Origin: Trogon surrucura
Taxonomy: Eukaryota; Chordata; Aves; Trogoniformes; Trogonidae
Assembly: GCA_020746105.1 (NCBI GenBank)
Contig: CM036622.1
Coordinates: 42,819,477 to 42,883,476, forward strand
Direction of reading: 5' to 3'
Length of the DNA stretch: 64,000 bases
Shown here one piece after another: positions 1 through 12,300 of this stretch. Both the position numbers and the translations under genes were made by a program. The notes beneath the pieces were generated by a model, which saw only the letters and a program-made list of their open reading frames with translations, did no database searches and was not told where the DNA came from. The first letter of the stretch is position 1. Each line of letters begins with the position of its first letter.

Positions 1-3000
1 TGGTCTGGAACTTTAGTGTACGTCAGCGATGGGCGTTGTATGGTCTCTAGCAGGCTGGCCTCGACAGTTAAATGTAGCCTTTTGACATGGAGTTCCAGCT
101 TCTTGTGGTTTCGCTGAAAATGATAAATACAAACCACTGAAATCTTGTCTTCCTGAATCAATAGAGCTTGTGGCTCTCCTTAATAAAAATCGCTGAAGCC
201 TGATGACTTGTCACATCTACTAGACAATTAGGACAAACTTATCAGATCCAAAGGTTACAAATATCCAAATTGCATGTGTTGGTAAAGAAAGAAAAATGAA
301 GAATTCCCTCCAAAGAGTTGAGCAAATCCAAGGGGCATTTCAAAAGCATGGAACCCGGGTAGCGTTTTGAAAGCTCATCCTGCAGGACCTGTGAGAAGTT
401 TAGCTTCTCTGGACAGTTCAGTCAGAAGTCTCCTCCTGACATGCGTGAAGTACTTCTTTACAGAGAAAATCATTGACAAACTATTTTGAGGTACATGAAA
501 TACTAGACATCAGAGAAGAAAGTGAGTTCTTAGCTGTAATAGCACTGCAGAAGAGAACAGGTCACTGTTGCAGTGTTACAGAAGAACCGTTTTGTTTGCA
601 GCTGTGGGAGGAGTAGAGGGAGGACTGTTGGGTAAGGTGGGGGTATGCTTTAGGAAGAGCAAGCTTTTAACTTTTTGCACTTGCTGGTAAATGCAGAAGA
701 AATCTGATATCCAAGCCAATGGTAGAAAGACAAGCTTCAAAGTACTGTTGCTCAGCGAATATGAAATTTTCAGAATGGGCATTCAAGCTTGTTATATTAC
801 ATCTGAAGATGTCGAAGGTGGGCTAGAATTGACACCCAACTGATGTGATACTGAGTGAAAAATACTGATTGAAAAATACTGAGTTTCAGAGGCAACTCAT
901 CCTTATGAATGTTTCCTTGAAAATGTTTCTGGATGTTTTCTTTTTTCTGAATGTGAGTAAATCCAAAGGGGGAGCAAGAAAATCCCCACCTGACAGGCCT
1001 CAACAACTAAGTAAAGTATCCGCAAATTGTTCATCAGTAGAATTTTCCTGTGTACTTTTTCTGCTTTGTCACAAGGCATTTAATCTGTTCTAAAATCCTA
1101 CTAAATAAAGATGACCGTTTACCTTTATGCTGAGTAGTAGTACTCTTTGTAAACCTTTGTGAAACCTAAGTGTTGCCTCCCGTAATGACAAGTTACACAC
1201 TGCAGAGGCTCTGGAAGGCTTCAGCACTAGAATACTCCTAAACGTCGACATCCTAATGAGTGTTTCTCTCCCGAAAACTTTGCTCCCAGCTGTACTGCAG
1301 TTGCGCCAGATGAAGCCGTGTTGAAGCAAGGTGACTGATTGCTGCACACGCTGGCTTTGGGCAGCGCTAGTTGCAGCGCAGCGTGTTTGCGCTACGAGCC
1401 TGTCCAGGGCACTGTTGCGCCAGCACCTCGTGTCAGTGGCAGACGTTGGCCTGGCTCATGGGTAGATAGGGCTGGTTACAGTTTGCTGAGTGTCCCTCTG
1501 GATTGGATCTGGGAACTATGTTTAGAAGATGATACTCTCTGAGCTCTGTGTACTTCTGGAACAAGTAGTTAGCACAAGACATAGGTAAATTTGGAGGGGA
1601 GGATTGCACTTGAAAAAATTGAGTCTGTTCCTAATTATTACTTTCCGGGCAGAAACACTTATTTTTAAAATGCAAAGTATTTTCCAACTGTGCTTCTATA
1701 GGTTACATATTATTATTTTATCTTTTCAGATAGTTGGATTTTTTGTTTGTTTGCTCAAAAAGCTTCTCGTGTTGTTTTCAGCAGCTTTGCTTTGTAATGG
1801 AGTGTTTGGTGGCATGCTTTCCCGCTTGTCTGTGGGCCTTTTCTGTGAAACATCCTCTGTTTGATTCATAAGCTCACTTTTTTCATTTCTGTTTCACTTC
1901 AAATACACTTGCTTGATTTCCTTCCTCTTTTCCTCACTAGGGTGTTTAAGGAACTCAATGGCTGTGAGTGTTCTTAGCTCTTTTTCCTTTTCTTACAAAG
2001 CATTAAAATCACTGTTAGCCTGAACTTGCTGTACTTCAGTAGGATGTGCTGAATGGGTGGCAGCACCACAGCTGGGAGTTGCATTACGGAAGAGCAGGCG
2101 TGGGGCAGGAGGAGCTGGTGGGTGGGTGAGACAGATTTTTAAAATTCAGTCCTTTAAACTTTTTCTCCCAATTTTCAGTGATAAACTGGCAACTATAAGC
2201 AAGATTGCATATATATTCAGGGAGGCTAGTGTGGAATTTACTGTACAAATATTTTTGTTAATATCTCAATAGTTTAATAGCTTACCTTCAGAAGCATCTA
2301 GAACATTCTCTAGCATTTACTGCAGGATGGGATTGTTACAGGATTAAGGGCTGGGCTAGCAAGTGCCAAAGTCAGTGGAGAGTCTCAGTGATATGTGGAT
2401 CAGTGTCTCAACAAGCTGTGGCTTGTCTGTTGCAATGTGTACCTGCTTCAGGCTTTCCACTTCAAATCTGAGCCTACTTTGGTTTGACTTCAGACTGATG
2501 GTTTTATGCTGGTGCTAACAATGTTGGAAACTAGGGCAGAGCATCAGTGTAACTCAAGCCCGAGGATATCACCAGCTTCTCTCTCTCACACAGAGTAGTA
2601 GAGAATATATTGCCACAGGGTGAGCAGCGGAGTATTCAAATGTGAAAATGTACGAATAAAAATTGTTTCTTCTGAAGTGGAGGGAGCTAAGAGAAGCTTT
2701 CTTCCATGACAAGAAAAGCCTGCCTATATTGTGTTTCATGCTGGATTGAGTCAACAGTGGCAGGTTTTGTGCATAATTGGTCATTAGACCTGGATTTTTT
2801 TTTTTCCTCCAGCCAGACAGCAGTTCTCTGCAGAAGGGAAAAAGTCAAAAGCTTTTCTGGTTTTGAGAATCCAGTATATGTAACCACTTGTGATAAAATG
2901 CTGGTGTCTTGCATTTTAGAGGTCTCACTTGTAGGTAAGCTCTTGTGATGAGAGAAGTGAAATCCAGATTTCTCACAGCTTTGTTCTACAAAGACAAGCT

Positions 3001-3446
3001 ACGAATAAGTAGTAGTAGGCAAGAGATATGGGAGGCTGGGGAAGAACAGATACAGGTAGTCGTATCTTGATTGCTCTCAGAGAAGTTCCCAGTGGTCATG
3101 GTGTTTCTTGCATAACTTTTTTACAGCAAAAATAGTTACTTTAATTGTAGCTTCTCAGATGTGTGTGTTATCTGTGAGGCTCTGTTTAATATGAATGTTG
3201 TAAAAGGCTGTTCATCTGGCAGGCTTGGAGTCGGTGGCAGGAGGATATCATCTTTTTTACTATTTAGTGTGTTTTCTTGTACAGGGCAAAACATTTTTTT
3301 ATTCAGGCTACAATATTACACACCAGAGTTTCTGGACTATGGGTAACTCAGCAATATGCATTTCAGTTGTTTTCAAGCATAATTCAGTTTTCTTTATAGG
3401 GTTCTGAGTTCACTGTGTTCATGTTTTATATTTTCTGGGACAAAAC
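1..3446. other. ACBD5 intron sequence, no exon recognised
   Basis: AT-rich sequence read on both strands for the missing ACBP-domain exons and for repeats; neither was recognised. It is taken as intronic because the first visible ACBD5 exon at 9240 begins inside a codon. Confidence 0.5.
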
Positions 3447-3866
3447 TCAAGAGTATGTAATGTTCCTCTCTACTTGCCACACAAAGTAGAAGTTCCAAAT
3501 GTTGTCTGTACCTCTTCCACATATAAGAGAGCTTAGCAAGTTCTCCTTATTCGCCCAGATGAAAGCAGTACCAGACATGGGGGCCTCCTGGATTCTGGAA
3601 TCATCTTGCTGTTCTTGGAAGTTGCTATAAATATCTAAGAAGCAGGTATTTTCTTTGTTCATTCTGACACATGGTCGTTGGCTAAAGTGTTGACAGTAAA
3701 TTGGTAAAGCCTGGATCCATTGGTCTTGCCACATACGCATCATGTAGTTGAGCTGTGTGTGCTGGGTGGCCCTGAACTCTGGATGTCTGGTGGCCTTTGT
3801 GGAACGACCTGCCAGTGCTGGGAATGCCTGGGGGGCATCTGCTGTTCTCCCTGGGCTTCTCTTCAC
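3447..3866 (-). other. Unexplained 139-codon open frame next to solo LTR 1
   Basis: Minus-strand frame with no recognised domain, start context or splice sites. Its part NTCFLDIYSNFQ (about 3617-3660) resembles NSSFLDIYINLQ in a minus-strand frame on the other side of the LTR (about 4820-4870). It is most likely part of an unidentified repeat, not a gene. Confidence 0.3.
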
Positions 3867-3921
3867 CAGGAAATCCCAAGCAGGTCGTCTCTTCTGGTGG
3901 CAGAACGGAAACTTATCTGAG

Positions 3922-4677
3922 TGTCCTGGTTTGAGCTAAACAGAATCAATTCTGTTCAGTGATTTTACTTTTTAGCTCCATCTCTTCTAAGAGGCTGCAC
4001 TTTCTGAAGTTAACAAAGTGTTTTTGCAGACAGTGTCTGCTACTAGAAGTGGTAACACCTAATGTTTGTAGCTCCTGTCAGGGATTGGGATGCAGAAAGG
4101 CTTTTGCTTGCACTTGCTCCTGTAGCAACCAAGGCCACTGCTGGATGTGGCATACTTGTGTGCCTCACTGGGGCTGCTGGGAAGTAAAAGGTTGCACCTC
4201 TGTTGAGGAACGGACAGGACAGGTGGCCAGCAAGAGTATTCCTTCGTATATGTCATATCCGGTATAAAGTTGAAGGATCATGGGAGTTGAGGTCTCTTCT
4301 TCAATGGCTGATGTCTGAGGAGGACTCTGTCCGATCTTCTGCCTTTCATCCTGATCCTGAGTTCCCAAATCCAGCTCCCATATCTGGTTCCCCTCTGCCG
4401 CTGAGCCTGGGACTTTCCCAGTGCTGCCTGCTCTGCAGCATCAGTGGGGATTGCTACTGGCGGAGTCAGGTTCAATATCAGATTTATATATATTTGTCAT
4501 GATTTTCATAATTTCCTTGTTAGTACTATTATTGTTTTAATTAAGCTGTTTAGGTTGCTTTTCAAATCCTTAAGTGTCTCTGCCTCATTCCCTTTCCTTT
4601 ACCCTTTGGGGAAGGAGAGGGGTTAGAGAGCACTTGTCAGTGTTCAGTGGCCGGCCCAGCCCTAACTCTTGCCACTA
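3922..4677 (+). mobile_element. Solo LTR 1 of an avian endogenous retrovirus
   Basis: Starts TGTCCTGGTTTGAGCTAAAC and aligns over about 750 bases with the LTR at 57873-58641, roughly 80 percent identical by eye. Shared landmarks include AGGCTGCAC, TTTTTGCAGACAGTG, GGGATGCAGAAAGGC, a TATAAA-like box at about 4262 and GGCCCAGCCCTAA near the end. The 3' edge is uncertain and no flanking duplication was found. It lies in an ACBD5 intron, sense to the gene. No viral coding region accompanies it. Confidence 0.8.
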
Positions 4678-7600
4678 AGTCAACCCCAAAACTTGATAAC
4701 CTTATTTATATGAAAAGTATTCTGAAAATTGAAGGGAACAAGTACTGGTGATATGGATAGAGATGAGAAACTCTGTAGATATTGAGAAGTGTGAAGATCC
4801 AGGGTGGCTAGTCAGGAATCCTAAATACCATTGCAAGTTAATATAAATATCTAAGAAGCTGCTATTGTCTGTGTTAGTTCTGAACCACAAACTATTGTTT
4901 TGATGTTTGTAAATGGTAAGTAAAGACATAGATATTGTTGACTAAGCTGTTTTTTGAAATACAGTGGCATGTCTTAGAGTGTAACAGCTTGAAAAGCACA
5001 TGAGCAGACAGGAATGGTGAGAAACAAGGCTTTAGTCTTTTGAAGTATATTAAAAGAAAAATAAAGAGCGGCTTCTTTTTCTCTGATACAGTAAAGTTTA
5101 GGAAGACTAAACAGCAAAAAAGCAAGACTGTATAGAGGAAGATCCTACTGTCATGATAGGTGTGGTTAGGGAATACATTTTTCAGAGAACTTAAACTTAG
5201 TGCACTTAAAAGTGGTACAACAGTGGTAATTAAAGTAAGAAATTTTATGTTTCTATGACTATTTTTGACAGCCCTTTCTAAAATCCCATTTTATTTGTGC
5301 TGGTAGCTCATTTGAGTACTGTAGAACAGATGTTACAGAACAGGCTGGGCCCCTGGATATTTTCTTTGTAGTGTGCTGTATTAAAAAGAATGGAAGGAAA
5401 TGAGGGTATAGAAACTCGTGTTCTAGCTGAAGAGCTTATTGCTGCCAGATGCATGCTTGTACTCCTCCTTTCTCACTGCAATCATTCCGTGCAGTATTGG
5501 GATACATCGCTTTCGAAACAGAGGTGGAGATGTGTGAAACTGTGTCTTGGAAATGGCAGAACATGGTTGCGTAAATTTGCAATTGAAGCAGGGAGCCTGC
5601 TTGGATCAGTAACAAGCGTGGAACATCAGGTCGTGATGGCAAGAAACAAGTTGTAGTCACTGATAATCAAAGCCATTTTGTACAGCGTATAGGTCTCCGA
5701 GACTTAAAATTTTTGAGAGAGCTTGAGTCTGCATAAACGTAGGAATGCAAATAGATTTCTGCATACAGCAGGTCATAGAAATAACTTTTTAGTGGCTAAG
5801 ATTTTGCTGCTCTTGAGCGAATAGTACAGTTACGGTATGTTAGAAAAGCACATAATTTCTATTAACTAAGGGTGTACGCAGCTAGTTAAATGTTTTATGA
5901 TGTGTTTGACCTGCTGTTGTAGACTGTTTCCTGATGCTGGTGTTTGCAAAGAATGAAAGAGGCTGTAGGACATCTGTGAGGATGGTGCGGTGTGCTGAGC
6001 CAGCTGGCAGTACAGCTCCAGCAGTGCATGTTCATTTTGGGTAAGAATTACATGCCTGTTCAGAAAACCAAAAATACAAGGCATTGGAGGAAAAACCTGC
6101 TAGACTAGGTTTTCTCTGTAAAATGATTCTCAAGCTGGGGCAGATTCACAGAGGCATTTAAGTTCTTAACTCCCATCTGGGTAACAAAAAATTGCCTTGA
6201 AATATGTTGGGAAGTTAGAACTCGAATACATATTTCTGAGAAACTTGGTCCTGTTATAGAGGACATAGAGAAGAACTGTAGTGCTGCCTTTAAATAAGTA
6301 TATTTGGAACTGCTCTTAGGAAATCTTTTAGTGGAACTGACATGAAAAATAAACATCTACTGACAGCTTGTAGAGAGGCTGTGTGTGTGTTCTTCACATC
6401 CTTTCCATCTCACCATTTTCTTTTGTTAAATGCTTCTTCTTTCTGCTCGCATGTTGTTACTGTTACACAATTCTTACTATATAGCATTTAAAAAAACCCC
6501 AATCCAGGCTTTTTACAGTAGGATATAACTCTTTTTTATGGCCACAGAGCAGTACAGCTTTCATTTAGAAAACTTGTCACAAACCTCAGTTTGATGTTGT
6601 AGGCAGTGAGATGCAAATAATAAACCAAGAGGGATCCTGTGGCACTTAAACAACAGCATCAGGGAAAGCTGCTAACGCTTCGCCTACAGCTGGAGTGGGT
6701 AAATAGAAAGAATAAAGGGGTGGGGGTGTGGATAGGATTAGCATAAAGCAAATAAGGTTTTAAAAGCTTGCTTGAGTCTTCGCATTCATATTAAAAGATA
6801 CTTTCCTCAGGAAGTAGCCATTAACCTACCAACAGGTACTGTAGAAGTCACTACTAGTTGGATCTGCTTAGTCTCTAGCTCTGCCACCCTCATTATTCGT
6901 CATCATTGCTGGTTTGTTATCGGGTCCTTGGATTAACAAGGATTACAGCAGCAAACTGTGGTTTCACCATGTAATAAAAGCAACTGAGGATGGGCCTGAT
7001 GAAGGCAGCAGTGTAAGGGTTCTGAGGAAAAGTCCACATTTGAGCATGGTATTTCAAGAGGCCAAAACTCTGTGCAAAACTGTGTTCTTCAGAACTGGTG
7101 TCAAAGCAATGCTTGTTTGTGGTGTTTAGGAGTACTGTTTAGAAGAATGACTTTGTGGAAGAAATATGATCATGATGGATTTCAGTTATTCAGATGTCCC
7201 CTGACATGATACCATGAATCTGTTACTGTCGATACTTTTAGTTTCCTCTCTTTATTTAAATATATGTGATGTATCACTTTCCCCCAAATGAATAATCTCC
7301 TTACTGAAATTAAGTGAGGAGAGAACATGTCTGAATATTCAAAGATCTTCCCTTCCAGAAGAAAAAAACGTAACTCTTAAGAGCTTATGGCATAGCTGGA
7401 GCTTTTTACAATACCTTTGGTAGAGTGAGGAGCTTTAGTTTCAATTCTCCTTCCTTCACAGTTAAGTGTTCCTCCTAGTCTTGTCTTTCCTGTTTACTCC
7501 CACGACTGGGTAGGACACGTGGCTTGTTGTGTTCCCACCGCCTTGTTTCAAAGGGCAGGGTGATGCCTGCCTTACCCTGCCAAGGGAGATGTGTCTGTGC

Positions 7601-9239
7601 TTAGCGATCCTGCTACCTTATCCTCCTCACATTGCTGGTTCTCAGAAAAAACATCTCGAAAATTGAGTTTCACAATAAATGGAATGTGCTTGTGAGAAAT
7701 AAACTGGGATTACGTTGGGATTTTTCTTTGGTGAAACAAATTTCCTTGCAAGTAAGAAGTGTTCTTCAGTGAGGAGAAAATGAGCGTGTGATGGCTTATA
7801 TTCCTGTCATCTACCAGACAGACAATGGTTTTTCCAGTTCTCTTCTTACAGTAAAGATGCAGAGTTTTTTAATCTTCAGATAAAAGTTGGATTAAATCAA
7901 TCCAAACAGTGATGCAGGCTGCCTACAGGAACATTACCTTACAGTAAAACTATGGTGAACAGGGTATCTAACATATTCATTATTTCCATTCAGGAAGTGA
8001 TTTTACTTTTTATAAAAAAATAAATTATTTTCTTTAGTGCTATGGATAAGCTTTGAAACTAGAGAAATGTGGGAAGGCTCTTCATTGCAAGATTAAAGCA
8101 GAAAACCCTTAGCTCTAAATTGCCTTGCAGCAGAGAAAGTAGCAGATCTGGTTTGGCAACTCCAATACAATTGGATGCTATTTTGCTGTTTAATGTTAAG
8201 CCTAAATGTAAGAATTAATCTTTCAAGGTTCTGGCAGAGGAATGTAGAAATTATGGAGATGACATGCTGTGGTGACAACTGAAACAAACTTCAGCCTTGG
8301 AGTCAATGTGTAAAATGTTCGAGAGAGTCTCACAGAAACTGGCCCTTTGTACCTTAATCACTGCCCTAATGTAGGAGGCTTAAATGATCATCAAGGTGTG
8401 TTTAACCATGTCTTTTTTTACGGGAGGTGGTAGAATTGTCCCTTAAATTACTGATGTTTTTAAAGAGTCTTTACCTTGCAGTTTTTTCTACAGTCAGAGT
8501 AAATTGTTTGTGGTCCTTGGATTGATCAAAATTGTAGAAAACAAGGAATTAGCAGTTACTTTGTCTGTTTCAAGACTTCAAAAAAGTATTTATAACACTG
8601 GAAACAAATACACTGTTTATTTAATTGCCTTTTTCACTGAAATCAGAGAATTTATTCCCATATATGCCCTTTGCCCAGTAAAGATCTGTGTAAACTTGAG
8701 TCTTCTTTCCACATTTTTTGTCTGCTTAAATAGCTGCAGAACGTTCATGAGAGACTGCGTTTACCTTCTGTGAGAATCCTGTTGTTCACGTAATTGAATG
8801 GAATGTTTTAAAATTTTTTGAAGCTTTTCATCCCAAAAGGGAACTCTACAAAAATGCTGACTTCTGGGTTTAAAAGAATGTGGCCATACTGGTCCTAAAT
8901 AAAACAGTATTGCAGCTATAGCATAACTGTGGGTAACAGTCTTGGGCTGAGACTCGGTAGTGAAAGTGTCCTGTTGTCCCTTTATAGTCGGCTTCCTCGG
9001 AATCATCAAGAATCTCTTCCCGAGTAGTCAGGCACTCAGTGGTGAGCCACAAAAGAGAAACATTAAACCAATTAAACAAGAGCTTGGACAAATAAAGCTG
9101 GTGTTATTTGGTGCATCTTCTAATATGGCAATACTTTTGTGGAACTATGACTAGCAGTTTCAGGGGAGGGGAGGGTTGTGTATTTGTTTCTTTTAAAATA
9201 CATTGTTGGTTTTTTTTTCCTCTTTGAATTTTTTCTTAG
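4678..9239. other. ACBD5 intron sequence, no exon recognised
   Basis: AT-rich, with no convincing exon. The start (about 4780-4880) carries a segment related to 3570-3670. The missing upstream ACBD5 exon (human FYEIVEDKKSGR to CLEDLG) was looked for and not found. Confidence 0.45.
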
Positions 9240-9377
9240 GCCTTAGTAATGTCATGAATTCCACTCCAAATATAAAGGCTGTGAATGGAAAAGCTGAAAG
9301 TAGTGATAGCGGAGCAGAATCGGAAGAAGAAGGGCTTCGTGAAGAGGAAGAAAAAGAACTGCAGCTAAATGGAAAGG
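9240..9377 (+). CDS. ACBD5: ACBD5 exon, acidic linker after the ACBP domain
   Basis: The acceptor TTCTTAG ends at 9239 and the donor GTATGT starts at 9378. The exon encodes LSNVMNSTPNIKAVNGKAES followed by a glutamate-rich run, matching the ACBD5 linker directly after the acyl-CoA-binding domain. It starts with two bases of a split glycine codon, so an upstream exon is required but was not found. Confidence 0.93.
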
Positions 9378-12300
9378 GTATGTTTTCTGCATTTGGGCCA
9401 TTGTCTCTTCCAAATTTATTCTTAACCACCTAAGTGGCAGAAAATTCTGAAGGATCGTGCATGCTGTGCTTTAGGAGAATCAGATGCAAATACACATAGA
9501 TGTGTGTGGGGAAAAATGGCCGTGTCTCAACCTAGGTTATAAAATTTAGAACTAGTAGAAATTTGTGAGCTGTGTCATACAATTTTTGACTTGGCTAGAA
9601 AGTTCTCTCGGTAGGTTAACCAAAAGTCTGTGCCTTGTGTTGTGGGTTTTTTGGTTGGTTGGTTGTGGGTGGGTTTTTTGTTTGTTTTGTTTTGTTTTTT
9701 ATTGCCATTGCTGTTGGTAAGAGCTGTGAATGGCTACCTGGGCTGTAACAGTAGAATTTAAGCAGTAGAATTTAAAAAAAAAGTAGAAATTTAAAGTAGA
9801 TTTGTTTAGGGGGGTCCAGAAAGAGTTTTGTGAAATACCAGCATCAAGTTTAAAACAAATGAAATTACATATTTAGAATTCTATAGAGTTTTTTATCTCC
9901 AAGAAGATCAAAAATTAGGATTTTTATTTAATTTATCAGAGAGCGCTACTTTGGATTTGTTTACTTAAGTATCATCTGCTCTTTATGCAAATTAAATTTA
10001 CGATTTACAATTCTTGGAAGAACAGAACAATCCCTGCAAATGTGAACCTAGAAGCATTTATGTAATTCGTTCAGCAGTTACGTTATACATATGGTCAGTT
10101 AAAATGTTACCTACTTGAAGAAATACGTTTTGAGCTGTTAGGTGCATACCTTTCTGTTTGCAAGGTTTTCTTGTTCTTTTACAGATTATAAAACTGGGAA
10201 ACCAGAATCAGCAAAAACTGGGAAACCAGAATCAGCAGCTGCTAAGGATTTGGAAAGTATTGTTACTAACGGCTGTTACAAGGACAGCTTTATCCCAGAT
10301 ATGCAGAATGGCATCCACACCAAATCTGCCCTGAATGGCTTGAACCCAGAGGAGGAAATAAAGAAAACGGAGCCAAGCCTAGAAATACCTAATAACAGCA
10401 TTCACCAAGGTATTGTCCTTGCAGGAACATATTTTCATTTGCATATGCTTTTCACAGAAAATATTTCTTTTATTGAAAGCTTAATCCTGGGTTTCTAGAG
10501 ACTAGCAATGGAGTCTTTCAGTTGTAGAAACCTGAAGAAGTAATTCTTCAAAAACCATCAAATTTAAGACCAGTTTAAAATAAGGGTTTCTTTTAGCATC
10601 TCCTACAGGAGAGGTGACTTCAGAGAGGCCCCAAACCCACAGAAATGCTTTTTTTTTTTTTAAAAAAAAATCATTATAATAGCTATGTAAATACTATTTG
10701 CTTTTGAAAGCTAATTCATAGTGAAATGAAAATCACTGATATCTTGTCATTCTTATAAGGCTGGACATATTTATAAATGCCAGTTTGATATATTTAGACA
10801 GTTTCATTTTAAAACCAACAGATAACTATACGCAAGACTGCTTTACACTGAGCCTAATTAAGGAGGAGAGTGGAATGAACGAGACAAAATGGAAATAATC
10901 TACTTACAATGCAGAAATGCCAATTTAAGATACAGTTTTCCCATTAGTAATAATATATGAATTATATAAAACCTTTATAACCTCTTTATGCAGAATCTAA
11001 CTTGAGGATGATAGCCATAGCTAAAAGGGGCGTGAATTGAAGCTCACCTGGGCATTTTACCTTGTTGCTTTACTCTTCACCAAGGTTGGCTCACATTTAC
11101 AAAGTCTGTGCGCACATCTCCTTTCCGTGCAGGTGCAAATGAAGAGAATACTGAAGAGGTCTTGGCAACTCAGCACTTGACCAGTGATTCAGACAGTGAA
11201 GTTTATTGTGACTCTATGGAGCAGCTTGGACTAGAAGAGGTAAGGGCTTAGCATTCCTGGGGGTGCATTTTGAAACCGGTGTACTGATTTTTAAATAGTT
11301 TCCTATCCATCAAGTGGAGGTGGGTATGCAGAGGCGAATGAACCAAGTCATACTTACCTTTTTGCTGTGGGGGCTATTGGTGTTTGTTCTTTTTACTGTC
11401 AGTTATTTACAGCTTAGTTACTACAGATCTAAAAGGCTTGAAGTTTTTGCCATCAGAGAATTTCTGTGAGGGAAAGAACTGTCAAAAGCAGCAGTAAAAA
11501 GAAACTAAGGGTTATGTCCACAAATGCCTTTAGGGTCTCCTAACGTAAACTGGACTCTGGTCCCTACAATCTTTAAGAAGCAGCGGGTCTTTGCAACAAT
11601 GAGCTTTTTTTCTTGCTCTTTTTTCTGGCCTGATGAATCCTGCATTTGTTTCTTAGAATAAAGAGTAAGAGTAAGAGTAAGCCTTAGCAGGTGGCCTGGG
11701 CCTGAAAGTAGCCCAGGATTTCTGGGTTACTGTCTTAGTTTTGGCTGAATTTGTGTTCCAGCTCAACTGTAGTTGACTTACTGGCTGGCACCTCCTTCAG
11801 AGGTTCAGTTTAAGTGTGGACTTTGTGGATTTTACTCAAACACCTAGTTTCTTGATTTTTGGGGGGGAATATATGAGTGATGCAAGGGATTAGAAAGACC
11901 AGTAAGCACCCTAGTATTGCATCATTCCAATGTGTAGCTATTTCCTGAGGATCCAGAGTTCCTTATAAGCAAATAAAAATTTTGCCCACTGATGAGGCAT
12001 GTTGAGAAAGGTGATTTGGTAGGTATGCTGCAAGCTCTCTTATCTAGGCGATTTCCCAATAATCTTGTGTATCGTTCGAGCTTGTTTGAGATTCTTTAAT
12101 TGAAGTGGGTGGATATTTTTTCCACAGTTTCCCAACCTGCATGAGAAAAACTCTAGTTCTGAACAAAATAACAAATGTTCAGGTATATGTAAATAAATAT
12201 ACAAGTAGAACTACAGACCGGTCAAACTAGAAGGTTCATTTAAAGAATTAAATAGTTTTTTTATTGGAAAAGATGTGGCAAACATTCTGTCCTTCAGTTC

